Position numbers and translations under genes: made by a program | In this document: positions 34,201-49,200 of the stretch, piece after piece | How the letters are laid out: each line of letters opens with the position of its first letter | Numbering within the stretch: position 1 is the first letter of the stretch | Assembly: GCF_945859685.1 (NCBI RefSeq) | Contig: NC_079149.1 | Coordinates: 61,522,991-61,586,990 of the forward strand | From: Eupeodes corollae | Taxonomy: Eukaryota; Arthropoda; Insecta; Diptera; Syrphidae | DNA: 64,000 nucleotides | Reading direction: 5' to 3' | The notes under the pieces: generated by a model | What the model saw: the letters and a program-made list of their open reading frames with translations, nothing else | What the model was told of the DNA's origin: nothing | Databases searched by the model: none

Positions 34201-37200
34201 CTAAAGTTGTATTCATGGGTACTGCCTCTTGCGAGGAATCGACAAATTCTCTAAGAGTAATTCTTTACATGAAAAGGTGCTTTCTCAAATTAGCCCTTCG
34301 GATTCAGCATATAAATTGTAGGTCCCCTCCATCCCTGCAATTACTCGCACACAGGAATGGTTGAGAGTTGTAAGTCACTAGTTCTCAACGGACTGTTGTA
34401 ATTTATTATTTTTATCATTTTTAGCCCCAAAAGGTCGACTTATCAGGAGCTGCACATCATCAGCATAAAGATGAATTAAACAATGTTTAGCATCTTGTGG
34501 TAACTCGTTTATGTAAAGCGAGAAGATGATTGCTCCAAGGATAGATTCTTGTGGCAATTCACTCAAAACATTGAGAAATGTGGACGAGTATCCATTGGCC
34601 AAAACTTATTTTCGCCTTACGCTGAGATATGAAAGAACAAACTTAGTTAAATCGCGGCTTTCTACAACAAATTGAGTAGTTAACAGTTTTAAAATCCTTT
34701 AAAAAATCTAACAGTGTTAGCAATGTAACATGAACACTTTCTATCGCCATTCTTATGCGATGAAGTTGAGAATCAGACAGACAGGTTGTTCATTGTAAGA
34801 TATTTTTGGATCTGACCCAGAATAGTTTTTTTCAAATACCTTCGAAAGAAACGAAAGAATGGCAATCGGCCGAAATTCTGTAGCACAACCTGTTTGCTTT
34901 TTGGGTATGGGAAAAAACTTAGCCTTCCATTCTAAAGGAAACTCAGAAGTATTCAATATGCTGTTGAATATGTAGGTTATATAGTTCGGTATATATGAAA
35001 GTAGTAGTCTCAAGAACTTAGGGTCCATTTGGTGCAGCTCAGTAGCATTAGAATTAATCGATATGTTTGCCTCTACAATGTCTTCCTCTTGTATTCTTAT
35101 AAAACTCAGAGAGCTGTTGATAGCAGTTGTTTATATATATACACATTTGTACGTATCGAAGGATATCCTGTTCCCTTTCTGATCCAAAGAAACAGGTGTT
35201 TTCAAATACATTTTGTATTTGGCAAATGAACTTTCATACAAATTTGGTAAGCTTAAAATGTCTCATGACTATCAAAAATAAAAATGATGTCGTTACTGTT
35301 TAATTTTAATGTACAACTTATGAACTTAGAAAATTGGTATTTACTTATACCAAATAAAAAACAATGTTTTTTTCTAGATATGTAATGTGTATATTTAAAT
35401 CAAAATTATTCTTTTATTTCATTATTTTAATGAACAAATCATAATTTGCCTTTAAAATTTAGTTTTCGAATTTTTTTATAATAAGCGCACACTCAAAGGG
35501 ATATACTAACCTTATTATGTAGACACAGTGTGAGCACTAGGAAAGGGAGAGAGGGGTGAAAGGAGATGTCGGTGCACATTGGTTTTGAATTCCTGAATAT
35601 TGCAATAGCTGGGAAAGACAGAGTGTGGCAAGGCATTCCACATTCGCATAGTACGGCTAAAGAACGAATCTCTGTACTTGACAGTACGACCGAAGTTGGA
35701 CTCGAGGGTATATTGATGAGCATTCCTAGAAGCGCGAGTATTACGGTTGAACTGTTAAAGGGGAAGAATGCAGCTGGCTATTTCTCTAGAGCATAAACCA
35801 TTAAAATAATGGTAAAATAGGGTGAGACAAGAAACATTTCGGCGATGTTCAAGTGACGTATCAATCAATCAATCAATCTTAATGCTCTATGTTCAATACT
35901 ATCCAAGATGCTTAAGTAAGTTGAAGGAGCACAAGCCCAGATATGGGAGTTATATTCAAGCTTTGGACGTATATAAGTCTTGTAAATAACAACCAGATCA
36001 GAGGGGGAGACAAACTTATTGCATCGCCCCAAACATCTTGCTTCATTTTTGGCGACATTGCGTATGTGATCGTTCCACAAAAGGTGGTTGGTGATACACA
36101 TACTGAGAATATCGAGATTTTCAGTTTCCTCGATGCAAGTGCCATTTATGGATAATGGCAAGGGGGTATATTTCGCTTTAACGATACAAGACAAAATTAC
36201 GTTTTTGAAACGTTAAATTCCACGCATTTTATTATTCCCTATTGTACAATGCTGTTTAGGTCGGAATTTAATGAGCTTATCATATTTTGTCGTTGCAGTT
36301 CCACATCCAAAGAAGAGGGGTGTGAATTTGAAAACGAATATGAAAAGCTAAGAGTAGTATAGTCAGCGAAACAATGTATTGGATTAAAAGGTGCAGACAG
36401 GAGATCATTAATAAAAATAAGAAAGAGTCTCGGAGATAGAAGAGAGCCCTGAGGCACATCAGCATTTATTTTGTGGTTTAAGACTTGAATCCATTAAATA
36501 GTACTTGTATTGAATGATTGGAATGGTAATGGTTGATCCAATTAAGCAGGGATTCGTGAAAACCAAAAGCACGCATTTTCGATAAGAGAGCAAGATGCCA
36601 GACTTTGTCTAATGCCTTTAAAATATCAAGTGCAATAATCTTACTTTCTCCAAAGCGATTTAAAGATTTGCTCCACTGTTCGGTAAGATGAACTATGAGA
36701 TCACCGGTGCTACGAAAACCGTACTGTCGGTCATTAAGAAGCTTTCGATCTTTGAGATATTTCTTGAGCTGATAATTAATCAGCGTTTCCATGACCTTCA
36801 AAAGAAGGGGCGTAAGTGCAATCGGTCGGTAATTAAACGGTGAAGAAGATTCGCCTTTTTTGGGAATAGGATGGACAAATGCGGTTTTCCATCGGCTCGG
36901 AACGAGACCTGAGGAGTAGGACATTTGAAAAAGCTTACGCAGTGGTTTTGCCAGCGATGAAGAACACTTCTTCAGAACAATAGTGGGGATACCATCCGGA
37001 CCAGTGGATTTATGAATGTTGAAATCTTTATGAACTGTTGCCACAGTACGAGTGCAATAAAAGATTTGCCCAATAAAATCACTAACTCGCTCAAGTACAG
37101 GCGGAGTCATAACACTCACTGGCAGTGTTGAATTGGCGCAAAAAGCCTAGCAAAGAGATTAGCTTTCTCTTAGGAGCTAAGAAATGGAGCGTCATTGACA

Positions 37201-40200
37201 ACGAGCGTGCGTAGGAAACGAAAAAGAGGAAGAATTCCTCATATTTTTACAAATTACCAAAAATTTGGTCCATCGAATATGGGCGTTGCAGGCCTTCCTG
37301 GCTTGTTTGAACTTATTCCAATTTTCCTCAGTTGGATTGGCTTTAAAACAACAGAAACCTACCTTCTTGACCCTAATAACCTCTTTACAGCTCGCATCGA
37401 ACCATGCGTTTTCCTTTAACTGCTGCTTTTAACCCTATTCAGGATAAAAGTTGTCATTCCAGGGAGAATGAAACTTCTGATCATATCAGCGCTGGCGTCA
37501 CCGTCACTATCGAGGAAGCAAAGTGACCAGTTAAAGATCCTAAAATAGTTATTGAGACCGTCTCACCCAGTTGGGTGTCTCATACTGCCAAACGGTTCTC
37601 TTAGTAGCTCTTTCTTTAACTGAAGAGTTTTTACGCAAGAAATTTGCTGATATGATAGAAGATAGAAGAGATAGAACACTAATAGTGTACTTACCAGGGT
37701 CAGGGGTAAGAAACACGTCAAGAGTGTTTTCTGCTCAACCGACCAGATCCGATATTAGAAGACCTCAGCACACACTCCTTCTTGTGTTGTCTGGCCCGAA
37801 TGTTGAATCCATGAAGAATTGTGTACATTGAAATCGCACGTAACAAAGATTTCAGTGCAAGGATAGGACGAAACAATTTTTTGAAAGGAATCAGACAAAG
37901 CATCAAATTCACGAAAAGTTGTACTAAAGATATGAGCTGACAGAGACATTTAAAATACAAAATGTTTGAACAATTACTTAAGTTCATATAAATGCCTTTG
38001 AAGGTTTTGATTGTCGGTCTTTTCCTAGAGTCCAAAAATGTAAAAGAGACTATTTTTGTTTGAGATTGCGAACGATTTATTGACAAAAAATTAGGTTACT
38101 TTAAGAACCAAATAAAAAAAGAGTAACATTCGTAAATTCAATTGCGACTGTCAACAATTTAGCACTACTTTAACGTCTGCTGCTAATTTTTTTTTGGAAT
38201 TGATAAATTTCGAATGAGATTATTCACAATAGGTTTCGCAAAAGACTAAAAACATACTTAAAACGCATTTCAACTGTGTGCCTGAGAGATCCGACCACCT
38301 TGACATACGCCGATACAATATTTGAAAGCAGTAAGTCAGAAACATAAAGATTCGGTCGATTTAAAGTGGTTTTCCTATAGCTATTTCCAGTCTCGGAAAA
38401 GATGTAATATCGATATAGAGGGTGATTTTTTAGCTATTACTTCTACTTTTTTTAAGATGATGCGAATCGTAACGTAACTGTGAATGGTAACGGCTACCGT
38501 GAGATGATATCCAATTTTTTTTTTGTCTAAAATGCAAGAGCTTGACTTGCTTGAAATGTGACTTCAACAATACGGTTCAACATGCCACACAGCACGCGCA
38601 ACAATGAACTTATTGAGAAGCGAGTTCGGTGAACATTTTATTGATCGTGCGATTTAACGCCTTTAGACACTTTTTGTGGGGCTATGTTAAAACTCGTGCC
38701 TATACAGACAAGCTCGCTTTAAATGTTGGGAAAAGTATGCCAAAATTGGACTAAGCGGATGGACATTTGCATAAAATAATCTTCAAACATTAAATTATAT
38801 GGACCGTAATATCGATTGAAATAAAGATTTCATGAATTTTTTTTTTTAAATTCCTATAATTTTAAAAAAATCAACCTTTACTTTTTCAAAGCTTTAAAAA
38901 ATGAAAAATATTTGAGCTTATCATTTTAGAATCACATTTGTTTTTCCCTAAATGAAAGTTTCCGTAAAAATTCGGATAGTTTATCTTTTTTATAGCATCC
39001 GACATCCGTGAGTTCTACGACTTCTATTAAAGTTAGTTCGTGTGACTGAATCGTGTATTTAATTACTTGTGTACATAATCGATTATTCACGAATTATACA
39101 CAACATGTCCAAAAAATTATAAAGATATTTATGTAAATAATTTATTTTATTTTTCAAAAACATTTGCCACAACAAACCATAAAAGGAGAAATTCGAACTT
39201 TTATTTATTGCGTTTTTCTATAAAGTCAATGTATTTAGAAATGACATCTTTCATTTGACTACTTTCAAAAACCAGTTTTGATTGTAAACTTGTTCCTCAT
39301 AGTCAATATCTTTCAATTCGTTAAGAAATTATACTATACTGCTTATAAGAACAAAGTGAAATTGCACGTGATCGCCCACACCCATCAATCCAGCTTCATT
39401 AAGCAAACAAGTGTTCTAGCTCACTAAATTCGCTAGGAATGCTCTTAATTAATTCAAATTGATAAAAATTATTGCTTCTGTTTTTTCTTCAATAAATAAT
39501 TTCTATATAAACATACAACAAAAGTTGAATAAATTGAAAAATATATGTACGTAAAATATGTAGTCATATAAACAAAACTTACTATTCAGGGCTGTAGCAA
39601 CCAGCCGATGATGGTAAAGTGTCCAATGCTATGTCGTTCATTATGGTGCACTCATAGCTTGGTTGAAACTTCTCCTGCTCGGACACAGGTCGGCGCTGTA
39701 TTTTCTCGCGATCCTGTTTATGTTTACGATCGGCCCCTTTTAATTTGAAAACCTGAATGGAAAAGAATCTTCGAATTAGTTTTTTTGATTTTAATTAAAT
39801 CGAAGCCACTTCTCATTTCTCACCTTTATCTGACAAGCTGCCGCGTGAATGGCTTGTTTTCCAATTAAACCACTTGCCCCTCCGCTTCCAACGACTCCTA
39901 CTGCCGCACCTCCTACTCCTCCTCCAGTTCCTGCTCCTACTACTATGTTATTACAATTCGTTGTACTGTCGCCACCTGCTGGCGAGCTATTTGCATTCTC
40001 TATATACGTTTCAATTTGTATCCTGAATGGGACACCCTTTTCGCCACCATGCTTTTTTGGTGTAAACTCTGTCGAAATACAATTGACCTTTATGTAGACA
40101 CCCACCTCCTTCAGAGGATCCCAAAACACTTCGACTGTATTGAGGAAATTCAATGGCTGGGACACGTGACACAGACCGTAGGATAATGGGACATCGACTT

Positions 40201-43200
40201 CAATGATCCTTTCACCTGGACGCGAGGCTTGCCATTGTTGCATTTGCTCACGTTCCATGTACTGAAGACGACGCTCATGAAAACATATCTTGATGACGCT
40301 CTGTGAAGCAGACAAAAATTTAATTCAACAAAATTTAAATTGTAAAAGTTGGACAAATTAATGCAACAAAAAAAAAATTAATTAACTATTATTTAAATAT
40401 ATAAGAAAGGAATAAACATGGTGCATGTTGCATGTAAATATATTGCATTTTATCTTGTGTCTTTACTTAACAAAAGACAAGACACCATCGTATCAGAGAG
40501 TCTCTCGAGGTCAGATGGTTGGCTGACTCTGGCTTATTAGAGGTCTGTGCTGGTGGCTGATGGGGATTTTCTATTTCCTTGGATTGGCCATTCTCTTGAG
40601 TGGTTTAATTGGAATCAATTGAACTTAATTGAATGGTATGAGGCATGCAAATTACTTTAGATTGGACAAAACACTCGCATGTTGGGCTAATTTGTCTGGG
40701 AGTATTGCGTCGTCGTCGTTGTCAGCGTTTTATGATACAAAAAATGTTGCAATGGAAATGTTTACAATTTTGTCTTAAATGAAAGTCCAACTTGATAAGA
40801 TTTTATTAACCATTTGAGATGGGAGGTTCATTTTAAAGATACGAATCTTTTTTTTTGTTCAACTTATGGAATTATTCTTTCATTCAAATATCATTTGAAG
40901 ATTGCCCGTAAATTACATGCAGTAGCTACTGGATGTATCTTGTTTCATAATTATGAAAGATTATTTTCTCGCATGCTTGCAAAATTTTCTACACAAAATG
41001 GAGGACTTTGTATGTGCGTTGATTTTTATCAATTTATAGTTGATAAATATTGAATTTTTTTCTTTTAAAACTTCACTTATTAAGAAATCTAACCACTTTC
41101 AATTGATGAATTATATTTTAGTTTGATATTTATAACAGTCTGAAACATTGCCAATTGTCAAAACCCAACTATCAATAACTTGGATAAGTTTTAGGTTTTG
41201 TTTTTGATACTTGTAAACTATCAATTCATAGTTGACACTCTGACTATGGATGATTGGTAAGAAATCCAGTTTTTTACAAAAAACAAACAAACGGAAGTTT
41301 GTTCATTAGTTTTGATTCGATATTTCTTTTTTCAAACTCGACGGAAGGTTTGGAGTAGTATGTCCAAAACAAGTCCCACTTGAACTTTTTTGTCGTTCAA
41401 AAACATTTGACTACCAAAGTGCTTACAGTAATACAGTAAAAAGACACACCTTTTGAAACAGGCAAATTTGCCTGAATCACAGTTTTCTGTTAAGTCAATG
41501 CTTCCAATGAGTGACATGACTTTTCTGTACTAGAAAGCCTAACCGATTTTATGGGACGGATATTCTTTCGCACTTGTATAGTTGCTAGAGTGCTTAAAGA
41601 GCTTGACATTCACAAATCCGCTGTCCTGGATAATGTCTCTCTTGTTCTAGACAGGTGTTCTTCAATGCTGGTAAAACCACTGCGTAAGCTTTTCCATCTG
41701 TTCTATTCTACAGGTCTCTTTAGAGTGCATGCCAAATGGCATTTGTCCAGCCTGTTTCTAAAAAAGTTGAATCGTCCTCAACCTCTAACTATTGTCCAAT
41801 TGCACTTACGACCCTTATTTCCAAAGTCATGGAATCGCTAATGAATCAAGTATGGCATCAAGCTTTCATATCAAAAACGCGTGCTTTTGGTATTGACGAA
41901 TCTCATTAAATTTCGATCTTGACAGCATTATTCAATGGGGAATAAAAAACCGTTTACAATTTTATGCTTCGAAAACTTAATGCGGTTTACTGTCGAAAAA
42001 GCATAACCCTCCCCCAATGCCACTATCCATTGACTGAACACCTATCAGTTCTAGGTATGTGAATTACGAAGCACTTTTGGTGGATTGATCTAATATTCGA
42101 CATCACAAAAAATCCTGTTAATTGTTTACGTTTTTTGCGAAAATGCAAGAAGTTGTTTACAGCTTCTTATTTGGCTATTTTTTACAAAGCTTTTATTTGT
42201 TCAAAGTTAGAGTATAATTCTCATATTTGGGCTGGTGATCCAACATCGTACTTGAGTCTTTTGGATAGAATTGAAAAAGAGTTTAAAATGATACGAGATC
42301 TACCGATACTTCTATAAACGCTCATTAGTTAACCCTTAAGTCCAACTTTGGACGTACTATTGAGCACAACACGAATGTGGAACAGTTACCCGGCTCAAAA
42401 TTTTCCACTCATTACAATATGCAGTCATTCAAAATTCATGTGCTTAGGCATCTTTTTTCTAACCCTGAACTCTTTTCATACATGAATTTAATCATTATAA
42501 GGGTATTCATAACCCTTTTAGTGCAATATACAAAAAATTCACAACCAAACAACGCTCTAAAATTATCAAAATCTCCTACAAAATTGATGAATTGAATGTG
42601 GCAACTTTAGCTTATTTATGTCATAATCTACCGAATACATAGGCAATCGATAAAATCGTGAAGAAATTTGAAGAAACTGGAAGGAATCGTTATAAGATTC
42701 CCAATGATTGTAAATTTTTGTCTATCGGGCTACACCAAAATCAGTGTACATACATAGAATCGGATGCTTTGAATTCCTTTTAGCAAAACCCATTTTTTTG
42801 GAATTAAGCTTAAGTATCAAATGCAAACAATTATGACCATTTATTTCTATTCCATTCGAGGTTTATGATTTATTAATGACACATGAAATTGGGGAAGTTT
42901 TGAGATCGGATTCTCGATTCAATTTAAGGGCGCCTAAAAGCTGAGCTTAAAATGGATTTTGACACTCACAAAACCAGTAGTGCATTATTACCATATAAAA
43001 TAAGGTCATACATTTTCAGTTCAAAAAAGCTTCTTTATAGATTTAAACAAAAAAAAAAATCACTTACCTTCAAAATCTTATCTCTATAAAAAGACAAATC
43101 TCCAATTTTCTTCAATTTAATCTCATAGCTCTGACCCTGATTCAAGTAAGTAAGGGTCTCTTCATTATTCTTTGTTGCAATCGATGTAGCCGCAGCCAAA

Positions 43201-46200
43201 ATATACTGGAATCTATAAATTGCAAGAAGAAAGTTCAAATTTTTCGTAAACCGCAAAGCGGCAAGGAACTTACTTGTAATCATCTGCCAATGGTAAATTA
43301 TTACTATCAGTTTTTGATGAATCTGCAACTGGTTGAATTGGACTTTTGCGAGCTATTTAAATAAGAATTCAATGTGAAGTTGAGAGCAAAAACAAATAAC
43401 TCACCATTGATCAACGACAGCGATGATGATTTATCAGTGTGCTGTTGTTGATTATTAACCGAGAATCCATTAATTGTTAATGGCTTTGAATTATCATAGC
43501 CAGATTTTGTTATTTGTTGTGATGATGGAGATCCACATGAGGCATTTGACTCATTGAGATCAGTTGTTGTGCCATTTACTTGATGTTCTGTATCTTGGTT
43601 ATCTGAACTTAAAGAATTTTCCTGATTAACTGAATTCAAAGGACTCTTGCTGCCTTTTAGTTGGTCAGCTTGTGGGGAGTGTATTTCCTGTTTGAGAACA
43701 GTTAGTGCTGGAGAAAATGAAAGAAATGGTTCACTGGAACAATATAGAATTAGTTACTCAAATATTTTTAAATATAGTTTGGGGCTTTTTGATGCATACT
43801 TGTTCAAATATCCGGTACTGTTGAAATCTGCATTCAGATCAAAATCAATGTCATCCGCCCAACTTCCACGACCTAGAAGAAAAGAAAAAGAGGACATTTG
43901 TATTCAATTGATTCAAACTCATTATTTTGATTTTTTTTTGTGGTTACGATTTGACTAAAAGAGTAGTTAGCAAACCATTTTGAACACTGTTTCTGAAATA
44001 TTGAAAGAATTTAACATAATCACAGGATACACATTGAACAGTTCGCTACTTGAGCATCTGTTACTTCTGAAGCTATCATCTGACAATTGAAAAACGACCT
44101 CTGTTATTACAAAAACTAAAACGATACATGCTTTAACAATACATTGAAACTATTAAACACAGTTCGCAAAACTTTTGAGTCGTCGAGACACCTGATCGGG
44201 CACAAATAGAAAAAACGGTGGACCAAGTTAAGCTATTAAGCCAGTTAATGAATTGAAACTGTAAGCGTTGCTCAAAAACAACTGGGAAAATTGGTCCTGT
44301 TGCCCATCAAATACGTGTTTTTGTTATTCCTCGTCAATCTTTTAAAATTATTGATTCAATACAATACTATGCGTAAGGCTAAGAACTTTACGTTTTTAAG
44401 GTTCATTTTACACAAGAATACAAGTCGGTCGATCGCCAAAAAACATTGCATGTTCAATGATTGGTGACGAAGCTCATTTTCACCTTTAAGCTGAATTGCC
44501 GCTTTTGGGATTCAAAAAATCCAAACACGATTGTTAAAAAGCATGTCCATTCTCAAACGTGTCACTGTTTGGATTAGCGGTGTGACCTTACTTATTCGGA
44601 AATGAGGCTAATGCAAATGTTACTTTTTTTTTTAATAAGAGCGCACTCAAGGGGATATACTACCTTTATTATGTAGAGGCACCGTATGAACACTGTGAAA
44701 GGGAGGGGGTTTGAAAGAAGATATCGGTGCACTTTGGTTTTGAATTCTTGAATATTACAATGGGAAAGACAGAGTGTGGTAAGACATTACACATTCGCGT
44801 AGTGCTACTAAAGAAGCTCTGTATATTACAGTAAGACAGAAGTTGGACTCGAGGGTACATTGATGAACATTCCTAGAAGCGCGAGTATTACGGCTGAACT
44901 GTTTTAGGAAACGAACAATGCTGACCATTTATCTAGAGCATAAACCGTAAAGAACTGTAAAAAAAGATGATACAAGAAGCCTTCAATGAGAAGGAATTCA
45001 ATGAGCTTTTCAAATTTTGTCGTTGCAGTTGATGCAGTTAAACACATCTAAAAAAGACGGATGTAAGTCTATAAAGGAATATGAAAAGCTAAGAGTAGGT
45101 CCTATCGCCAATAAGGATATTATTAATAAAAATGAAAAAAAGTGTTGGAGATAGAACAGATCCCTGGGGCACACCATCATTTATTTTGTGATTTTGGTGC
45201 TTAAGCCCATCCAATGAGGGCGGGATTCATAAACATTGAAAGCAAGCATTTTCTAAAAGGGAGACTGATGCCAGACTCTATAAAAATGCGAGATGGGATC
45301 ACCAGTGGATCTATGGTTGCAAAAGCCGTACTGCCATTCAAGTAGCTATTGCTCTTCGAGATATTTCTTGATCTGATTGTTAATCAGCGTTTTCATGACC
45401 TTATAAAGAAGTCAAGTAAGTAGTAATCACTCGGTAGGTAGAAGATGAAGAACATTTTTTGGGGATAAGCTGGACAAATTTGGTTTTCCATCCGCTCGGA
45501 ACGAAACCTGAGGAGTTGGACAGATAAAAAAAGCGTACGCAGTGGTTTTGCCAGCGGAGATACCATCTGGACTAGTGGATTTATGGCCACAATACAAGTG
45601 TGAAAAAAGATTAGTCCCATAGAATCGCTAACGCGATCCTGCACAGGTGAAGTCAAAACACTCCTGGCAGCGTTGAATTTTCTACGAATTGCCTAGCAAA
45701 GAAATTAACTTTCTCTAAAGAGCTAACAAATTGGAGTGTCACTGACAACGATCGTAGGCGTTGCAATTGCAAGCCTTCCTGGCTTGCTTGAACTTTTTCT
45801 GACATTCCTTAGTAGGATTGACCTTATAGCAACGGAAACATACTTCTTTGGCCCTAATAACCTCTTTCAAGATCTGATGCTGTTCGAGGTAAAATTTCTC
45901 ATTTTTAGGAAAATCAAACTTGTAATCATATCAGCGCTGGCGTCAATGTCATAGAAGCATATTGACCAGTTAAAGATCCTGAAATAATTATTAAGACCTC
46001 CTCAACTCAGTTTCTCGTATTGCCAAACGGTTCTCTTAGCTTTCTTAAACTGAAGAGCATTGATACGATACATTTAAAGATATTACAGAATGGTAAAATG
46101 TGCTTGGAGGAAAAAGAAAACTAATAGAGGTAAACAAATGTTTGCTCGACTTTTCACGTCTGACATTAAAGTGGGCTTGTTGGCCATCTGAGTCAGATGG

Positions 46201-49200
46201 TCCAAGCTAAGATCTTAGCACGCACTCCTTCAGCTGTTGTCTGACCCGAATATTGAAGCCATTAAGAATTGTGTTTATTGAAATTGCTCGGTTCATCGCT
46301 TGTTTAGAAGTTATTAATTTGGACGGTCGTTTATTTAAAACAAAGTGGGAACATAGAATTTGTGAAGTTATGTGTTTCTGCAGTTTCACTGATATCGCTT
46401 TGCATTCTTAATGGCAATCAAAATGAACTCCTCTAAGCAATTGGAAAGTTGAACTCAGCCTCTGGATCAAAAAGCTATTTGGACGTTTCTATAGATTTCG
46501 GAATCAAATATTCTCGTTGTATATTTGTTTCTAAACAAAAAACCCACTCCCTTTATTACCTTAAACGTTTTTGAATATGTCGTCAGAAAATAACTGCCAT
46601 TTTACACCTTTTTATACATACGAGCAATTACTTTAAATAACCGTTAGTGTTTGAACTATAGGTTTATATTTGCTTTCCGTTGATGATAATTTTCCATTAA
46701 ATTGGCCATACACAATATTCACGTGCCTTATGAATACAAATTGATTTCACCCATTAACAACCTTGATCAACCCAACTAACAGGTCTGAAGTTTGTTTATT
46801 GTTAATGCATTTAAACACCACTTACAATCCCAATAAAACTGTCACGAAGTGTGTTGAAAAAAGAAAAAATAAAGAAAAGAAAATAGCAGGTCAATAAGAA
46901 GGTTCGTATCATTTTTGGGGAAATTATATTTTCCACACACATTAAATTTACAAATGTTTACAAGTCGTTTACATTTTGTTATTGTGTAATAATGTTACAA
47001 TTTTCAAACATTGTTTTCAAATAAGATTGGGGTTTTAAACGATTTAAAGAAATAACGCATTTATTGTAAGTTTTTCGATTCGTAACTTTCATATTTATGA
47101 TTGTATAGATTTAAAAAATATAATTTGACCCAAATTCAATTCGATGTCAAGTTAATTTAGCCAATAATAAAAATGTATATGCATTTTTGTTCTCTATATG
47201 TAATGTACCCGCATCTTTTTATTATTGTTTGTTTTGATTAATAATGATTGTTTATGATCATCACATGTCTAAGGCGTGAATTAATTTTATTGCTAGTAAA
47301 AAATACTCGCATACGCAATCGTATATTTTCTAAGAAGAGAATTCAATATATTGAAGGGTTGTGAAGTGTGAAAAATCTTTCTTTTATTTCTTTTATTATT
47401 GGAATTACATTTGAAGCTTTCATTGGGTAAGAATTTTGTTGTTTGATTTATTTGTTTAAAAAGTAAAGACGCACGTATATGGCACTTTTGAACCAAACCT
47501 CTTTTTCTTGAATGTTTTTTACTTGGAATGAAGAATTCTTAAATTAAAATAGTGCATACGAATTTTACGTAGTAATATATTGCTGTTGAGACTTCTAACA
47601 TTTTTGTTAGTCATTTTTATTAACATTTCTTTATAGAGATCGGATTGTTTAGGTAATGATGAGTAAACTACAGTGGAAAACTTTTTGGTTTCTTCCATTC
47701 TGTGCCATACCTTGGAAATAGGTTGTGTAGTATAGTGTACTTCGTTTCAATTACATGAAGTTGTGTAGTGTATAATGCAAGAGATTGGAATTTTAGTTCC
47801 CCAGCTCAAGAATGTTTTCTGTATCGAAAAAGCTGAAGGTGTCTTCATGAACAAAAACGTTGTAAAACGAAAATAGTTCATGACGGAACTGTATAAAGTT
47901 GAGCTTAAGCACACTAGGATCTTATTTTGAGAGCATTTTTTAAATCTTAAACCATGAAAAACAACTTTAAAAAAAATATTAATTTTTATGAATTCACTTC
48001 CCATACTAAGTTTTTGTTATCGGCCCGATTTGTATTTTGACATATATCGACGTTTTAAGGTCCCCAAATAGTATAATTTGGAAAAGAAATAAGTAATTTT
48101 TTTTCTTAAAAATCTGTAGGTAAACAAATATTTGTGAAATTGAAAATATTGACATTTCTCGACGTTTCGAGGTGTGGCAATGAAAGATTTTTAGAAAGAT
48201 GTGCGTGCGTGCGTACGTACGTTCGTACGTTCGTACGTTCGTACGTTCGTACGTTTGTGACGTTTTTTTCGTTGTCCATAGCTCAAGAACCAAAAGAGAT
48301 ATCGACTTCAAATAAATGTTGTTATACAGATTATAAGGCATAAAGATGCAGAAAGGGCTCTCAAGAAAATAGCGTTGGCGGTTATTTTACCATAGCAATT
48401 TTAAAAAAAGGTGAACATTTTGGTTAACATTAAATACCTTATGAACTATAAACGCTAGAGACTTGAATTAAATTTTATATAATATATTGTAACGTTATAT
48501 CAAACAAGAATATTTTTTGAAAAATATCAAATAAACGGATTTTTATAAATCAAAAAAACTGAAAAAAAAATTTGTCACCTCGAAAATTTTACGAATACAA
48601 AAGGATTTTATCTCCAAAACAATTTTGTGCAACGAAAAATAAAGTTTTTAACATCTGGTAAAATTTTGAGAAAAAATTGATTTGACAATTTTTTTATAAC
48701 AAATAAGAACCTAAAAAAAAAAATTACTCAAAGTTGGTAAAAATTGTAAGATATTTTCATATAATTGAGATATTGGCTTGAAGCCAATTTTATCTTTTGA
48801 AAAATATTGTTTTCAACATTCAGTACAATTTGGAGAAAAATCGAATTGACAGTTTTTTTTACAAAAAATAAAAACTTAAAAGAAAATTTAACAAAAGTTA
48901 GTAAAAATTGATTTTCGACTCAAATATCTTTTCAAAAATTTGAGATTATGGCTTCAAACTAATTTTAACTTTTAAGCAATACTGTTTTCAACATTAAAAA
49001 CAATTTGTAGAAAAATCGAATTGACAGTTTTTTTTACAAAAATTAAAAACCTGAAAAAAAATTATAAAAGTTGGTAAAAATTAATTTTCGACTCAAATAT
49101 CTTTTCAAAAATTTTAGATTATGGCTTCAGGCTAATTTAAACTAATAAAAAATATTGTTTTTAACATTTTGAAAAATTTCGAGAAGAAACGAATCAACAG

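Noticed and set aside
39849..40097. Plus-strand Pro/Thr-rich ORF
   Set aside because: Antisense of the Gly/Ala-rich insert in gem exon 7.
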